In this document: positions 9,195-19,899 of the stretch, one piece after another
Numbering within the stretch: the first letter of the stretch is position 1
Layout of the letters: each line of letters opens with the position of its first letter
Source: Bartonella callosciuri
Lineage (GTDB): Bacteria > Pseudomonadota > Alphaproteobacteria > Rhizobiales > Rhizobiaceae
Length of the DNA stretch: 64,000 bases
Assembly (NCBI RefSeq): GCF_014203215.1
Contig: NZ_JACHIM010000001.1
Span: 186,001-250,000, forward strand
Reading direction: 5' to 3'
Notes under the pieces: generated by a model
What the model was told of the DNA's origin: nothing
Database searches by the model: none
The model's input: the letters and a program-made list of their open reading frames with translations, nothing else
Program-made: the position numbers and the translations under genes

Positions 9195-10486
9195 CAAAGC
9201 CAATTGTCTTTCAAAATGCTCGTATTATTGACCCCTCCCGCACAATGGATGAAATAGGGATAGTCATTATTGAAAATGGACGGATTACAGTTGCTGGAAA
9301 CGAAGCCCTGAACCAAGGAATCCCCGAAGGGGCAGAGATTATTAATGCACAAAACAAAGCAATTCTCCCTGGACTGGTTGATGCCCGTGTCTTTGTTGGA
9401 GAACCAGGAAATGAATGCTGTGAAACAATTGCATCAGCAAGCCAATCTGCAGCAGCGGGTGGTATTACTTCCTTCCTTATAATGCCAGACACGAATCCCG
9501 TCATTGATAATGTAGCGCTTGTTAAATTCATTGTACGCACAGCCCAAGAAATGTCATCGGTTAATATTTATCCCGTTGCTGCGATTACGCAAGGTTTTAA
9601 CGGACAAGAAATAACAGAATTGGGCTTGCTGAAGGATGCAGGAGTAGTTGCTTTTAGTGAAGGAAAAAAAACGCTTCAAAGTTCGTCTGTTATGCGGCGT
9701 GCAATGACTTATGCCCGCGACTTTGATATTCCATTGATACACGAAACACAAGATAAAGACCTCACAGGAAAAGGTGTTATGAATGAAGGACTACGAGCGA
9801 GTTGGCTTGGTCTTTCTGGGATCCCCCGTGAAGCAGAAGTCATCCCGCTTGAAAGAGACTTACGCTTAGCTGCATTAACACAAACACGCTATCATGCTGC
9901 ACAAATATCAACAGCACTCTCTGTTGACGCACTTCGCTTAGGTAAGCAACGTCATTCGAAGATTTCAGCCGGTGTATCCATTAATCACTTGTCTCTTAAT
10001 GAAAATGACATTGGTGAATATCATACCTTTTTCCGTTTCATGCCTCCATTGCGTGCAGAAGAAGATCGTGTAGCAATGGTTGAAGCAATAAAAGATGGAA
10101 CAGTAGATATTATCGTCTCTTCCCATGATCCTCAGAGTATTGATACAAAACATTTACCATTTAATGACGCAGCTGCAGGCGCCATTGGTATGGAAACCTT
10201 ATTGAGTGCGGCTTTACGGCTTTATCATAATGAAACCATATCTCTTCTACGATTAACTGAACTTTTGTCAACAGCACCTGCAAAACTCTTTGGACTTAAT
10301 GCCGGAACACTCAAAAAAGGTGCTCCTGCAGACCTTATTTTAGTTGATCTTGAGGAACCATGGATTGTCTCTAAAGAAAAGCTTTATTCACGTTCAAAAA
10401 ATACACCCTTTGAGAAGGCACGCTTTGAAGGACGTGTTGTTCAAACTTTTGTTAAAGGACAATCAATTTTTAAACTTGATCAATAA
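9191..10486 (+). CDS. Dihydroorotase-like protein, probably non-catalytic (PyrC' / PyrX type)
   Basis: 431 residues of the amidohydrolase / type I dihydroorotase family, overlapping pyrB by four bases. The metal-binding HxH that normally follows PGLVD is replaced: residues 64-70 read DARVFVG. The late catalytic motif, usually ATDHAPH, reads VSSHDPQ at about 307-313, so the catalytic Asp is lost. The overall fold motifs (IPLIHE near 190, the GMET segment) remain. In Pseudomonas such PyrC' proteins are inactive and hold PyrB in its dodecamer. I infer the same role here; a true dihydroorotase should be encoded elsewhere. Confidence 0.88.
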   Translation: MTKPIVFQNARIIDPSRTMDEIGIVIIENGRITVAGNEALNQGIPEGAEIINAQNKAILPGLVDARVFVGEPGNECCETIASASQSAAAGGITSFLIMPDTNPVIDNVALVKFIVRTAQEMSSVNIYPVAAITQGFNGQEITELGLLKDAGVVAFSEGKKTLQSSSVMRRAMTYARDFDIPLIHETQDKDLTGKGVMNEGLRASWLGLSGIPREAEVIPLERDLRLAALTQTRYHAAQISTALSVDALRLGKQRHSKISAGVSINHLSLNENDIGEYHTFFRFMPPLRAEEDRVAMVEAIKDGTVDIIVSSHDPQSIDTKHLPFNDAAAGAIGMETLLSAALRLYHNETISLLRLTELLSTAPAKLFGLNAGTLKKGAPADLILVDLEEPWIVSKEKLYSRSKNTPFEKARFEGRVVQTFVKGQSIFKLDQ

Positions 10487-10503
10487 ATTGAATGAGATAT
10501 TTA

Positions 10504-11124
10504 ATGAATGAAATTGAAACACTTTTTCAGTTCACACCATGGTTTATTTTTCTGATCTCTTATCTTATGGGTTCTATCCCATTTGGCTTGCTTTTTACGC
10601 GATTAGCCAAACTTGGCGATGTGAGAACAATTGGTTCTGGAAATATTGGAGCTACAAATGTTTTACGAACAGGAAATAAAAAAATTGCTGCTCTTACACT
10701 TCTTTGCGATATATTAAAAGGAACTGTTGCTGTTCTTGTTATAAAATTTTTAATTTACCCGATAGAAAATAGTATCATTATCTTTTTAGCTGGTTTTTTT
10801 GCCTTCTTGGGGCATCTTTTTCCCATATGGCTTAAATTTAAAGGCGGTAAAGGTGTTGCTACCTATCTAGGTGTATGCTTAGGATTTTATTGGCCGGCAG
10901 CAATTGTTTTCATGGTTGTATGGATAGCGCTTTTTCTTCTTACACGGTATTCTTCATTATCCGCACTCATTGCTGTTGTTATCACTCCGATATTTGTTTA
11001 CTTTTCCTATCCTTATCTCTATGTGCAATTTATGCTGATTGCGATGAGCTTCTTGGTAATTGTAAAACATTACGCAAATATTGGTAGATTATTAGTTGGG
11101 AAAGAAAGAAAGATTGGTACTTAA
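10504..11124 (+). CDS. plsY: Glycerol-3-phosphate acyltransferase PlsY
   Basis: Membrane enzyme that acylates glycerol-3-phosphate from acyl-phosphate, the first step in phospholipid synthesis. 206 residues with about five spans. The family motifs are clear: [15 protein letters not shown] and the [18 protein letters not shown] segment. I prefer the ATG at 10504 because GAG lies seven bases upstream; the in-frame ATG at 10492 has no such site. Part of the plus-strand run after pyrB, and its end overlaps dprA. Confidence 0.95.
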   Translation: MNEIETLFQFTPWFIFLISYLMGSIPFGLLFTRLAKLGDVRTIGSGNIGATNVLRTGNKKIAALTLLCDILKGTVAVLVIKFLIYPIENSIIIFLAGFFAFLGHLFPIWLKFKGGKGVATYLGVCLGFYWPAAIVFMVVWIALFLLTRYSSLSALIAVVITPIFVYFSYPYLYVQFMLIAMSFLVIVKHYANIGRLLVGKERKIGT

Positions 11125-12334
11125 AACGGGGATAAATAAAGGAATTCTGCTCACTGATCGTCAACGTCTGAACTGGTTACGGTTGTTGCGTAGCGAAAAT
11201 ATTGGAGCAGTGAGTTTTCGCAATCTCATTGACCATTACAAAACAGCAGAAAACGCTTTAGCAGCACTTCCTGAACTTAGTAGAAAAGGCGGTCTTTCTA
11301 CCTCTATTCGAATAACGACGATAGAAGATGCTGAAAGAGAAATGCAAGAAGCCGAAAAGTTAGGTATTCGCTTTATCGGAATAGGAGAACCCGATTATCC
11401 AGCCTTTCTCAAGATCATGGAATCCTCACCGCCACTTATTGCCATAAAAGGCAATGTTTCAGTTTTCCAGAAACCTTCTGTTGGAATTGTGGGATCTCGA
11501 AATGCTTCAGCGGCTGGTAAAAAACTTGCGGCTCAATTTGCTCATTTTCTTGGTGATGCTGGCTTTATAACAATTTCTGGACTCGCTCGTGGGATTGATA
11601 GCATTGTGCATCAAGCAAGCTTGTTAACAGGCACTGTCGCAGTAATGGCTGGTGGAATTGATCACGTTTATCCTCCTGAAAACAAAAAACTGCATGAAGA
11701 TATTATCAGTAACGGTGGAGCAATTATCAGCGAAATGCCCATTTCTTGGAAACCCCGTGCTATCGACTTTCCGAGAAGAAACCGTATTATTGCAGGGCTA
11801 TCACTTGGTCTCTTAGTTGTAGAGGCTGCGCTGCGATCAGGATCCTTAATTACCGCACGTCAAGCTGCTGAAATGGGACGATTGACTTTTGCCATCCCCG
11901 GCTCTCCACTTGATCCAAGGTCCGTTGGTACAAACAACCTCATCAAGGATGGTGCCCTGCTCACCACACATCCTTCTGATATCATAGAAACGCTTACACC
12001 ATTAACCGCGACGACCACAAATTCCCAACTCAATTTTTTCGAAGAGGAAGGACCGGTCTCTCTACAATTTGAAGAGGATAGTCTGAGTGCAGCTGATACA
12101 AAAAACAGCAACCCTCTTTCCCTTGGAGACGATGCAGAACGTATGGCTGTTCTCTCCGCTCTCTCAACAACTCCGATAGATTTAGACACACTCAGCATCC
12201 ATTCAGGCGTTTCCCTACAAAAGCTCTACCTCTTGTTGGTGGAACTCGAGCTTGCTGGAAAGCTTATTCGACACGCTGGTGGTTATGTGTCATTGTCGAG
12301 TTTGGATCGTCCCCAAGAGCCTCAGCACTATTAA
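11096..12334 (+). CDS. dprA: DNA processing protein DprA
   Basis: Loads RecA on incoming single-stranded DNA during transformation. 412 residues from a TTG at 11096; a second in-frame TTG at 11114 is also possible, and both overlap plsY. The Rossmann-like core shows GSRNAS at 143-148, SGLARGID near 165-172, the [10 protein letters not shown] segment and [14 protein letters not shown]-terminal winged-helix segment ([19 protein letters not shown]) follows a linker of about 60 acidic or polar residues. The gene is intact, which suggests DNA uptake or a recombination role has been kept. Confidence 0.93.
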   Translation: MGKKERLVLKTGINKGILLTDRQRLNWLRLLRSENIGAVSFRNLIDHYKTAENALAALPELSRKGGLSTSIRITTIEDAEREMQEAEKLGIRFIGIGEPDYPAFLKIMESSPPLIAIKGNVSVFQKPSVGIVGSRNASAAGKKLAAQFAHFLGDAGFITISGLARGIDSIVHQASLLTGTVAVMAGGIDHVYPPENKKLHEDIISNGGAIISEMPISWKPRAIDFPRRNRIIAGLSLGLLVVEAALRSGSLITARQAAEMGRLTFAIPGSPLDPRSVGTNNLIKDGALLTTHPSDIIETLTPLTATTTNSQLNFFEEEGPVSLQFEEDSLSAADTKNSNPLSLGDDAERMAVLSALSTTPIDLDTLSIHSGVSLQKLYLLLVELELAGKLIRHAGGYVSLSSLDRPQEPQHY

Positions 12335-12470
12335 TAATGCTTTGCCCTTCTTTAGCGACCATATCCAAAAGCAAGGCTAAAAGTGGACTTTCTGCCTGAC
12401 GCGCCATCTGATTCATTTGTTTTGACATATCTGTAATATATTGGATAACGTTTAAATGATTTATAAACAT
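12264..12470 (-). CDS. Small helical protein, antisense to the end of dprA
   Basis: 68 residues, unrecognised. The frame overlaps the last 71 bases of dprA on the opposite strand. An AAGGA ribosome binding site lies about 8-12 bases before the ATG. The sequence is an amphipathic helix (MNQMARQAESPLLALLLDMV) followed by a polar tail. I recall similar short helical proteins beside rhizobial dprA genes but cannot verify this. No signal peptide or cysteine motif. Probably real, function unknown. Confidence 0.5.
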   Translation of the reverse strand: MFINHLNVIQYITDMSKQMNQMARQAESPLLALLLDMVAKEGQSIINSAEALGDDPNSTMTHNHQRVE

Positions 12471-12559
12471 AATTCTCTATCCTTGAGCATTTCCCCTCCT
12501 ACCTCTCAATAGATGTTATCTTAAGTATTTTGACGTATGTTTTCGTATTAACAGTGGAA

Positions 12560-12591
12560 AATAAACCGTGTAATTCCATATAGGGTTTATT
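12560..12591. other. Inverted repeat upstream of topA
   Basis: An 8-bp perfect inverted repeat, AATAAACC / GGTTTATT, with a 16-base loop, lies in the gap between the small minus-strand gene and topA. It could be an operator or the end of an antisense transcript. Nothing else in the gap 12471-12716 is clear except likely promoter sequence for topA. Confidence 0.35.
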
Positions 12592-12716
12592 TTAATAATA
12601 ACAATCACAAGTTGTACAATATTAATGTTTTTTATATACTCTTAACCAATTGCCATTAGCTATTCTCGTGAAAGGAGTTTATAAAAGCGTTTTTATTTCA
12701 ACATTCGGGTAAAATT

Positions 12717-15305
12717 ATGAATATTGTTATCGTTGAATCTCCAGCAAAAGCAAAAACAATTAATAAATATCTTGGATCTCAATATAAGGTCGTGGCATCA
12801 TTTGGACATGTTCGTGATTTGCCTGCAAAAGATGGCTCTGTTTTACCCGATCAAGATTTTTCTATGAAATGGGAGATAGATTCTGCCGATGCTAAGCGTT
12901 TAAATGAAATAGCAAAAGCAGTTAAAGAAGCCGATAGCCTCATCTTAGCAACGGACCCTGATCGTGAAGGAGAAGCCATTTCATGGCACATTTTGGATGT
13001 CCTTCGTCAAAAAAAAGTTTTAAAAGACAAACCTGTAAAACGCGTTGTGTTCAATGCCATTACCAAAAAGTCTGTACTTGATGCTATGAACAATCCACGT
13101 GATATTGATACATCTCTCGTGGATGCCTACCTTGCACGTCGCGCTCTTGATTATCTCGTTGGTTTTACACTCTCACCTGTTTTATGGCGCAAACTTCCTG
13201 GTGCACGTTCGGCTGGTCGCGTTCAATCCGTTGCTTTGCGTATTATTTGTGACCGTGAATCAGAAATAGAACATTTTATCAAAGAAGATTATTGGTCTAT
13301 TACAGCAAATTTAAAAACCATCCGAAATGATGTTTTCCAAGCCAGATTAACAGTTTTTAATCATAAAAAGATTGGCAAACTTGACATTCAATCGCAAGAA
13401 CAAGCAGATCAAATTCGCCTTATGTTGGAGGAAGCAAAATATCGTACAGTTAGTGTTGAAGCAAAGCCTACAAAGAGGAATCCTTCTCCTCCTTTTACAA
13501 CATCTACTTTACAGCAAGCAGCTTCTTCAAAATTAGGATTTTCAGCCTCTCGTACCATGCAAATTGCTCAAAAGCTTTATGAAGGTGTTGAAATTAATGG
13601 TGAAATGGCAGGACTTATTACCTATATGCGTACAGATGGCGTGCAAATAGCTTCTGAGGCCATTGATTCAGCACGAAAAGTAATTCATGAAACCTTTGGC
13701 AATAACTATATTCCTGAAAAACCACGTTTTTATTCAACAAAAGCAAAGAACGCGCAGGAAGCACATGAAGCTATCCGCCCAACAGATTTTCAACGCACTC
13801 CCAATCAAGTCCGCAATTTTCTCGACAATGATCAAGCAAAGCTCTATGAGCTGATATGGAAGCGTGCTATTGCTAGTCAAATGCGTTCTGCTGAAATTGA
13901 GCGCACAACTGTTGAAATTGAAGCGCTACAAGGAGAAAACCATGCAAATCTACGTGCAACAGGTTCTGTTATCCGTTTTGATGGCTTTATTTCTGTCTAC
14001 ATTGATCAACGAGAAGAAGAAAACAACGAAGAAAATGAAACAATACATTTGCCGCAAATAAACACTGATGAAGCGCTTACAAAAGAAAAAGTTGAAGCTA
14101 CACAACATACCACAGAACCACCTCCTCGTTATTCTGAAGCTTCCTTAATTAAAAAGCTTGAAGAGTTAGGAATTGGTCGGCCTTCAACCTATGCATCTAC
14201 ATTGTCCACACTATGCGATCGTGGATATATTGTCATTGATAAACGAAAGTTTATTCCTGATGCTAAAGGACGCATCGTTACGGCTTTTCTTGAAAATTTC
14301 TTTAGTCACTATGTAGAATATGGTTTCACAGCAGATCTTGAGGAAAAACTGGATCTTATATCGGATGGAAAACTTTCTTGGAAAGATGTGATGCGTGATT
14401 TTTGGGATGAATTTAACGCATCTATTACCAACATCAAAGAACTGCGTATAACCAATGTTCTTGACGTTTTAAACGTTGCATTAGCACCTCTCATCTTTCC
14501 TGCACGTGAAGATGGAAGTGATGTCCGTTCCTGTCCTCTTTGTACAAACGGCCAGTTATCATTAAAGCTAGGGCGTTATGGTGCATTTGTTGGCTGTTCC
14601 AATTATCCAGACTGCAAATATACACGCCAACTTGGCACAGACACAGGAGAAGAGAGTGAAGCCATGCGCAATGATGAACCTGTGATTCTTGGTGTCGATC
14701 CTAAAACAGGAAAAGATATCTCTCGTCGCAATGGTCGTTTTGGACCCTATATTCAACTTGGTGAAAGCAAAGAAGCCAAACGCGTAGGAATACCAAAAGA
14801 ATGGCATGCGGAAAACATAACTCTTGATCAAGCCTTTGCCCTCCTTTCCCTGCCCCGTGAAATTGGCACTCATCCTGAAACAGGAAAAATAATTACAGCC
14901 ACCATTGGACGCTATGGCCCCTACCTTACCCATGATGGTAAGTCTGCTCCCCTTCTTGATCCAAATGAAGTTTTTTATATTGGTATAAACCGTGCTGTTA
15001 CAGTACTTGCCGAAAAACAAGAAAGTAAAACTACACGAAGCAGAACAGTATCTGCAGCACTTGCAACCTTAGGAGACCACCCCGATGGAGGAGCTGTCAC
15101 TGTCCGTAATGGTCGTTATGGTCCCTATGTTAATTGGGGCAAAATTAATGCAACATTGCCAAAAGATCAAGAACCAATTAGTGTAACACTTGCAGAAGCA
15201 TTAGAACTTATATCAGCTAAAGCATCTCGTAAAAAGGTAACAGGTCAAGCTTCCAGAAAAAAAGTAACCACAAAAAGAGCTCCTTCCAAAAGAAAAGAGA
15301 TATAA
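12717..15305 (+). CDS. topA: DNA topoisomerase I
   Basis: Type IA topoisomerase that relaxes negative supercoils. 862 residues. The N-terminal TOPRIM domain begins MNIVIVESPAKAKTI and contains the acidic DPDREGEAISWH motif near 82. The catalytic Tyr is in ITYMRTDG at about residue 303. One four-Cys zinc ribbon (CPLC...CSNYPDC) starts near 606. Several C-terminal repeats with the pattern GRYGPY and FGPYIQLG follow, and a Lys/Arg-rich tail ends the protein. Three bases separate its stop from the rnr start. Confidence 0.97.
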   Translation: MNIVIVESPAKAKTINKYLGSQYKVVASFGHVRDLPAKDGSVLPDQDFSMKWEIDSADAKRLNEIAKAVKEADSLILATDPDREGEAISWHILDVLRQKKVLKDKPVKRVVFNAITKKSVLDAMNNPRDIDTSLVDAYLARRALDYLVGFTLSPVLWRKLPGARSAGRVQSVALRIICDRESEIEHFIKEDYWSITANLKTIRNDVFQARLTVFNHKKIGKLDIQSQEQADQIRLMLEEAKYRTVSVEAKPTKRNPSPPFTTSTLQQAASSKLGFSASRTMQIAQKLYEGVEINGEMAGLITYMRTDGVQIASEAIDSARKVIHETFGNNYIPEKPRFYSTKAKNAQEAHEAIRPTDFQRTPNQVRNFLDNDQAKLYELIWKRAIASQMRSAEIERTTVEIEALQGENHANLRATGSVIRFDGFISVYIDQREEENNEENETIHLPQINTDEALTKEKVEATQHTTEPPPRYSEASLIKKLEELGIGRPSTYASTLSTLCDRGYIVIDKRKFIPDAKGRIVTAFLENFFSHYVEYGFTADLEEKLDLISDGKLSWKDVMRDFWDEFNASITNIKELRITNVLDVLNVALAPLIFPAREDGSDVRSCPLCTNGQLSLKLGRYGAFVGCSNYPDCKYTRQLGTDTGEESEAMRNDEPVILGVDPKTGKDISRRNGRFGPYIQLGESKEAKRVGIPKEWHAENITLDQAFALLSLPREIGTHPETGKIITATIGRYGPYLTHDGKSAPLLDPNEVFYIGINRAVTVLAEKQESKTTRSRTVSAALATLGDHPDGGAVTVRNGRYGPYVNWGKINATLPKDQEPISVTLAEALELISAKASRKKVTGQASRKKVTTKRAPSKRKEI

Positions 15306-15308
15306 ATT

Positions 15309-17618
15309 TTGGCTAAAAGCAAAAAAGAAATAAAATATTTCCAATCACTTAATATGGGACAGCTGCCCAAAAAAGCAGAAATTCTTTCCTTTATTCATGA
15401 GAATCCTGATCTGTCAAATAAACGTGAAATTGCCAAAGCTTTTAACTTAAAAAGCAATGCTCGTATCTGGTTAAAAGATATATTACGTGAGTTGAAGGAT
15501 GAAGACCTCTTATCAAAAAAACGTAAAAGGGTAATAAAAAAAGGAAAATTACCACCGGTTACTTTAGTCAAAATTACTGGGCGCGATGAAGTCGGCAGTT
15601 TTATTGCACAGCCTCTTGTGTGGGAAGGTGAGCAGAAACCAAAAATTGAAATACGCCCTTTTCATCGCATAAAAGGAGCAGGCATTGGTGTTGGAGATCA
15701 TATTCTTGTAAAAATTTTTCGAAATAAAACGCCTCAAAGCTCTCCTTATACAGGACGAATTATTCGTAAAATTGATATAACTCCGAAGAGTACATTTGGT
15801 ATTGTACGAAAATTAGAGACTGGCCAGTGGCGACTTGTCCCTATAGATCGCCAAACGGACGAATTGATTGTTGAAACATCCCTAGAAATGAAGATAGAAT
15901 CTGGCGATCTTGTTGAAGTCGAAATTAAAAAAAATACTGATTATGGACTGAAAAGCGCACAAATAAAAAATGTTTTAGGACATATTGAGAGTGAAAAAAC
16001 ATTGTCAATGATTGCTCTTCTTTCAAAAGGGATTCCTTATATTTTTCCTGAAGATGTTCTTAAACAAGTGAAAAATATAAAAACTGCCAGCATAGATAAT
16101 CGCGAAGATTGGCGGCAATTACCGCTTGTTACAATTGATCCACCAGATGCCAAAGACCATGATGATGCCGTTTATGCAACAAAGGATAAAGACCCTACAA
16201 ACAGCGGTGGTTGGGTTATTATCGTCGCAATTGCAGATGTTTCTTACTATATCAAAACAGGAAGTGCTTTAGACAAAGAAGCATTGAAACGAGGGAATTC
16301 TGTTTATTTTCCTGATCACGTTGTGCCAATGCTACCAGAACGCATTTCTAATAATTTATGTTCTCTGCGTGAGGGAAAAGAAAGACCAGCTTTAGCGGTT
16401 CGTATGGTCTTTGATGCACATGGTAACAAACGAAAACATAGTTTTCATCGTATTATGATGCGTGTGGTAGCAAAACTCACTTATCAAGAAGTACAGTTGG
16501 CAATTGAAGGAAACACAAATAAAAAAACGGCTCCCCTGTTTGAGAGCATCTTGCAACCCTTATGGGGAGCTTATGGATGCTTGAAAATCGCACGGGATCG
16601 TCGACAACCACTAGAACTAGAAATAGCAGAAAAAAAGATTATTCTTAATCAAAATGGATGCATTAAAGATATTGTGAGTGAACCACACTTAGAAGCACAT
16701 CGTTTAATTGAAGAGTTCATGATACAAGCGAATATTGCAGCTTCTGAAACATTAAAAGAACATCATCAGCCCCTCATATATCGTATTCATGATAAACCCT
16801 CTCTTGTAAAACAGGAAGTACTGCGAAGTTTTCTTCAAAGTCTGGGGATATCACTCTCTCGAGGTGCAGAGCTTACCTCAGCACGCCTTAATGGCATTTT
16901 GGCAAAATTCATGAATACCCAACAACAAGAGTTGGTCAATCAGGTTATTTTGCGCGCGCAATCTCAGGCTGAATATAATCCTAAAAATATTGGTCATTTT
17001 GGTTTGAACCTACACAACTATACACATTTTACCTCACCAATCCGTCGTTATGCTGATCTTATTATTCATCGCGCACTTATTAAAGCTCTAAAATTAGGGA
17101 ATGATCAATTAACAGAGACACAAGAACAAAATCTTGCAGAAATCGCCACGCAAATCTCCTTATATGAACGTCGTGCAATGATGGCTGAAAGAGAGACCGT
17201 TGACCGGCTTGTCGCACACTATTTAACCAACAAAATTGGTTGTATTTTTACAGGCCGCGTTTCTGGAGTTACAAAAGCAGGTCTTTTTATCTCGCTCGAC
17301 AAACTCAATACAGATGGTTTTGTCCATATTTCTACACTTAAAAATGATTATTATCATTTTGATGAACTACAACATATTCTTGTAGGAAAGCGTAGCCATA
17401 AAGGTTATCAACTAAGTGATAAAGTAGAGGTAAAGCTTATAACCGTACAGCCTTTTGCTGGCACTTTATCCCTTGAGCTACTCACAGAGCCTCGTCCAAT
17501 AGCTCATTCTTCTACATCTTACCATAAAAGCAGATTTATAGCAAAAAAACGAAAACATGCTTTTTATGGAATCAAAAAAATGTTAAATAAAAATAATAGT
17601 AATATAAAAATAAATTAA
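15309..17618 (+). CDS. rnr: Ribonuclease R
   Basis: Processive 3'-5' exoribonuclease that degrades structured RNA. 769 residues. Order of parts: N-terminal winged-helix region, cold-shock domains, RNB catalytic domain with the acidic cluster DPPDAKDHDDA near 277-287, and a C-terminal S1 domain near 640-725. The C-terminal tail is very basic, as in other RNase R proteins. The start used is TTG at 15309, just behind topA with AGAGA upstream; an ATG at 15357 is an alternative. Cotranscription with topA is likely. Confidence 0.95.
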   Translation: MAKSKKEIKYFQSLNMGQLPKKAEILSFIHENPDLSNKREIAKAFNLKSNARIWLKDILRELKDEDLLSKKRKRVIKKGKLPPVTLVKITGRDEVGSFIAQPLVWEGEQKPKIEIRPFHRIKGAGIGVGDHILVKIFRNKTPQSSPYTGRIIRKIDITPKSTFGIVRKLETGQWRLVPIDRQTDELIVETSLEMKIESGDLVEVEIKKNTDYGLKSAQIKNVLGHIESEKTLSMIALLSKGIPYIFPEDVLKQVKNIKTASIDNREDWRQLPLVTIDPPDAKDHDDAVYATKDKDPTNSGGWVIIVAIADVSYYIKTGSALDKEALKRGNSVYFPDHVVPMLPERISNNLCSLREGKERPALAVRMVFDAHGNKRKHSFHRIMMRVVAKLTYQEVQLAIEGNTNKKTAPLFESILQPLWGAYGCLKIARDRRQPLELEIAEKKIILNQNGCIKDIVSEPHLEAHRLIEEFMIQANIAASETLKEHHQPLIYRIHDKPSLVKQEVLRSFLQSLGISLSRGAELTSARLNGILAKFMNTQQQELVNQVILRAQSQAEYNPKNIGHFGLNLHNYTHFTSPIRRYADLIIHRALIKALKLGNDQLTETQEQNLAEIATQISLYERRAMMAERETVDRLVAHYLTNKIGCIFTGRVSGVTKAGLFISLDKLNTDGFVHISTLKNDYYHFDELQHILVGKRSHKGYQLSDKVEVKLITVQPFAGTLSLELLTEPRPIAHSSTSYHKSRFIAKKRKHAFYGIKKMLNKNNSNIKIN

Positions 17619-19497
17619 TATTTTTGTCTCTTTAAATAAATATTAATAATAAAAAAACAATTTATAGATAATTTTAAATTAATATATAAAATATAATATA
17701 ATTATTATATTATATCGATATAGAATAAACATTTTAATTATATAAAATTATATCTTTATTTTTGATCAATAACAACTATATAAAAATCTAAAAAAATTCC
17801 TATCTTAAATCAATCAGAAAAGCTCCAAAGGATAAATTTATATTTTTTCGTTCCAAATCAATTTTTCATCAGCCGAATGAAAAAAAGCATAATTAAGACA
17901 TCTTTATGATAAAAAAACTTAAATTAATTCTTTTCATATAATGGTTATAGCTATTACAGCCAGAGGAATATCATTGGAACAGGATTTAGGCATGAAAACC
18001 AACTTATTTTACTTTTCATAACCAAGAAAAATTATTGGAAGCCTCTCTGAATTAGAAGTTAACGATAAGAAATAAAATTAAAGCATATGAACTCCATTTC
18101 TTTTGAATATTGATTTAAAGCTACAGCCTATCATTGTCTTGTTAAAAGAATTACCTATCATGTGATATGCTAAAAAAGAATTCGAAACTTTACAACTTTT
18201 TAATTTGGAGTGTTTTTAGATTTTTAAGAAATCCGGTACTTCAATAGAAAAGACTTTTTTAGACTGTCTTTTTAAATTATATCATAAGGCAAAATGATAC
18301 CTTTCAAAAGCTGTGTTGAAAGAAAGCTTTATATATCAAATCACTTTAATTTTTTGCCTACTCACTTTTGTAGAAAATTCATAAAAATAGGAACTATCAA
18401 AATTCTAAAAACCTTTAAAAGATAGAGTATTAGTTGTATTTATAGGTTGTAGTATCAATATAGATTTTTTAGAATTTATACCGTAACATCCTTTAGCAAA
18501 ATTTTAATAGATACAAAAATAAACTGACAAAATCTATAGCATTAAAAAAAACTCTCGTTGAGAAAGATTTTCAGTATGTGTAATGGTTTGTAACTATTCT
18601 AGATATTTATATAACAAATAAAATCGTATTTTATCACTTATTTTATGCGTGATGATGCATGCGGTGGCTAGAGAGAATGATATCAAAACAATGAAATGCA
18701 AAGCATCACTTATAAAAACAAAGTTTTTCTTAAAGTATGCTTAATCTGAACTTTTTATAAACAAAATTAATAAAAATATTCTTGTTTTTGCAACATATTC
18801 AAATTCAAATCCACTTTTTTGTCTCGTCATACCCTGAAAATAAGGTCTGCGCCTCTTAGATTATTACCTAGATTTGAATAGGCTTTTTTATTATATCACA
18901 TAATTCAAGTTGATTAATATATAATTTTGAGGAATTCTTTTTATGAACTAAACTATGGGATTGTAAAGACTAAAATAATAAGAAAGACTATCCTTTTCTC
19001 TTTTTTATGTCCTATGAGATTAAGCAATAGAACTGTTGTGGCCAAACAACTCATTGCATAGCGTTTTAACTATAATGTGTTTGATTAAAGTCAAACTATA
19101 TAAAAAGCGCAGCACTTTCTGCCAACAATGTATAAAATAACATTGGCTTATCTTTTATAAGCCTTAACCATATGCAAAACTCTAAATCATCTTTATAATA
19201 TTCAAATACAATACATTGTCTATATTATATATAATAGATACATTTCATCTTATCTGGAACTTTCGTTCAGCTGCTTTAAGCGCGAACGGGCGTTTGATGC
19301 AAAGCATGATAAAATTTTTCAAGATCTTACAATAAAATACACAGATTTTTTTTAATTTTAGGTGTTTTTCTTTTTCAATCCAAGTCAGTTCTCCTTTTTT
19401 TTATTATAAACTCATGTGATCGTTTTTAAATAAAAAGCTTACAGAAAATAAAAAAATGCATTCATGAATAATGAGATTAGACTGCTTGAATAACATC
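17619..19497. other. Gene-free AT-rich region between rnr and sufT
   Basis: Almost 1.9 kb without a convincing gene on either strand; stops are dense in all frames. In related genomes I would expect small genes after rnr, or a sufA-like gene after sufT, but I recognise no clear remnant of either. A GAGG-like box with a two-codon TTG frame near 19370-19390 (minus strand) could be the dead start of a lost gene. A moderately GC-richer patch lies at about 18820-18890 and ends in GGCTTTTTT, which could be a small-RNA 3' end. Otherwise I see only low-complexity A/T sequence. Confidence 0.65.
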
Positions 19498-19899
19498 TTA
19501 GTACCATCCGATAGCAACTTGTGCTTCTTCTGACATACAATCAGGTGTCCATGGTGGATCAAAAGTCATTGTAACTTCAACACTGAGAACTCCTTCAACT
19601 GCGCTTACCGCATTTTCTACCCAACCTGGCATTTCACCTGCAACAGGACACCCTGGTGCTGTAAGTGTCATTTCAATTTTTACTGAACGATCATCTTCAA
19701 TATCAATACGATAAATCAATCCTAGCTCATAAATATCAGCAGGAATCTCCGGATCATAAACTGTTTTGAGAGCAGCAATAATATCATTCGTCATACGATC
19801 AATTTCATCTGCTGGAATTGTTGATGTATAAGATTCTTCATTTTCACTTATAGTTTCAACAGATTCTATAGAATGATGCTCTTTAATTGTTTTAGCCAT
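19498..19899 (-). CDS. sufT: SufT-like Fe-S assembly protein (DUF59 / MIP18 family)
   Basis: 133 residues. A poorly conserved acidic N-terminus of about 30 residues is followed by the DUF59 domain: YDPEIPADIYELGLIY, then LTAPGCPVA with the conserved Cys, then the DPPWTPD motif. Proteins of this family help maturation of Fe-S enzymes. Last gene of the suf operon; its start overlaps the sufS end by eight bases, supporting coupling. Confidence 0.92.
   Translation of the reverse strand: MAKTIKEHHSIESVETISENEESYTSTIPADEIDRMTNDIIAALKTVYDPEIPADIYELGLIYRIDIEDDRSVKIEMTLTAPGCPVAGEMPGWVENAVSAVEGVLSVEVTMTFDPPWTPDCMSEEAQVAIGWY

Noticed and set aside
14568-15020. 150-codon minus-strand open frame inside topA
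   Set aside because: It lies wholly inside the topA coding frame, and its reading follows from the strongly conserved zinc-ribbon and repeat region of topA.
17957-18051. Short plus-strand frame reading like part of an MT-A70 adenine methyltransferase (IIGTGFRHENQLILLF)
   Set aside because: Only about 25 residues fit loosely, with no neighbouring blocks of the family; chance similarity in AT-rich DNA cannot be excluded.
18653-18743. 29-codon plus-strand frame starting MHAVAREND
   Set aside because: Lacks a ribosome site and any family resemblance, and lies in a region with stops in all frames.
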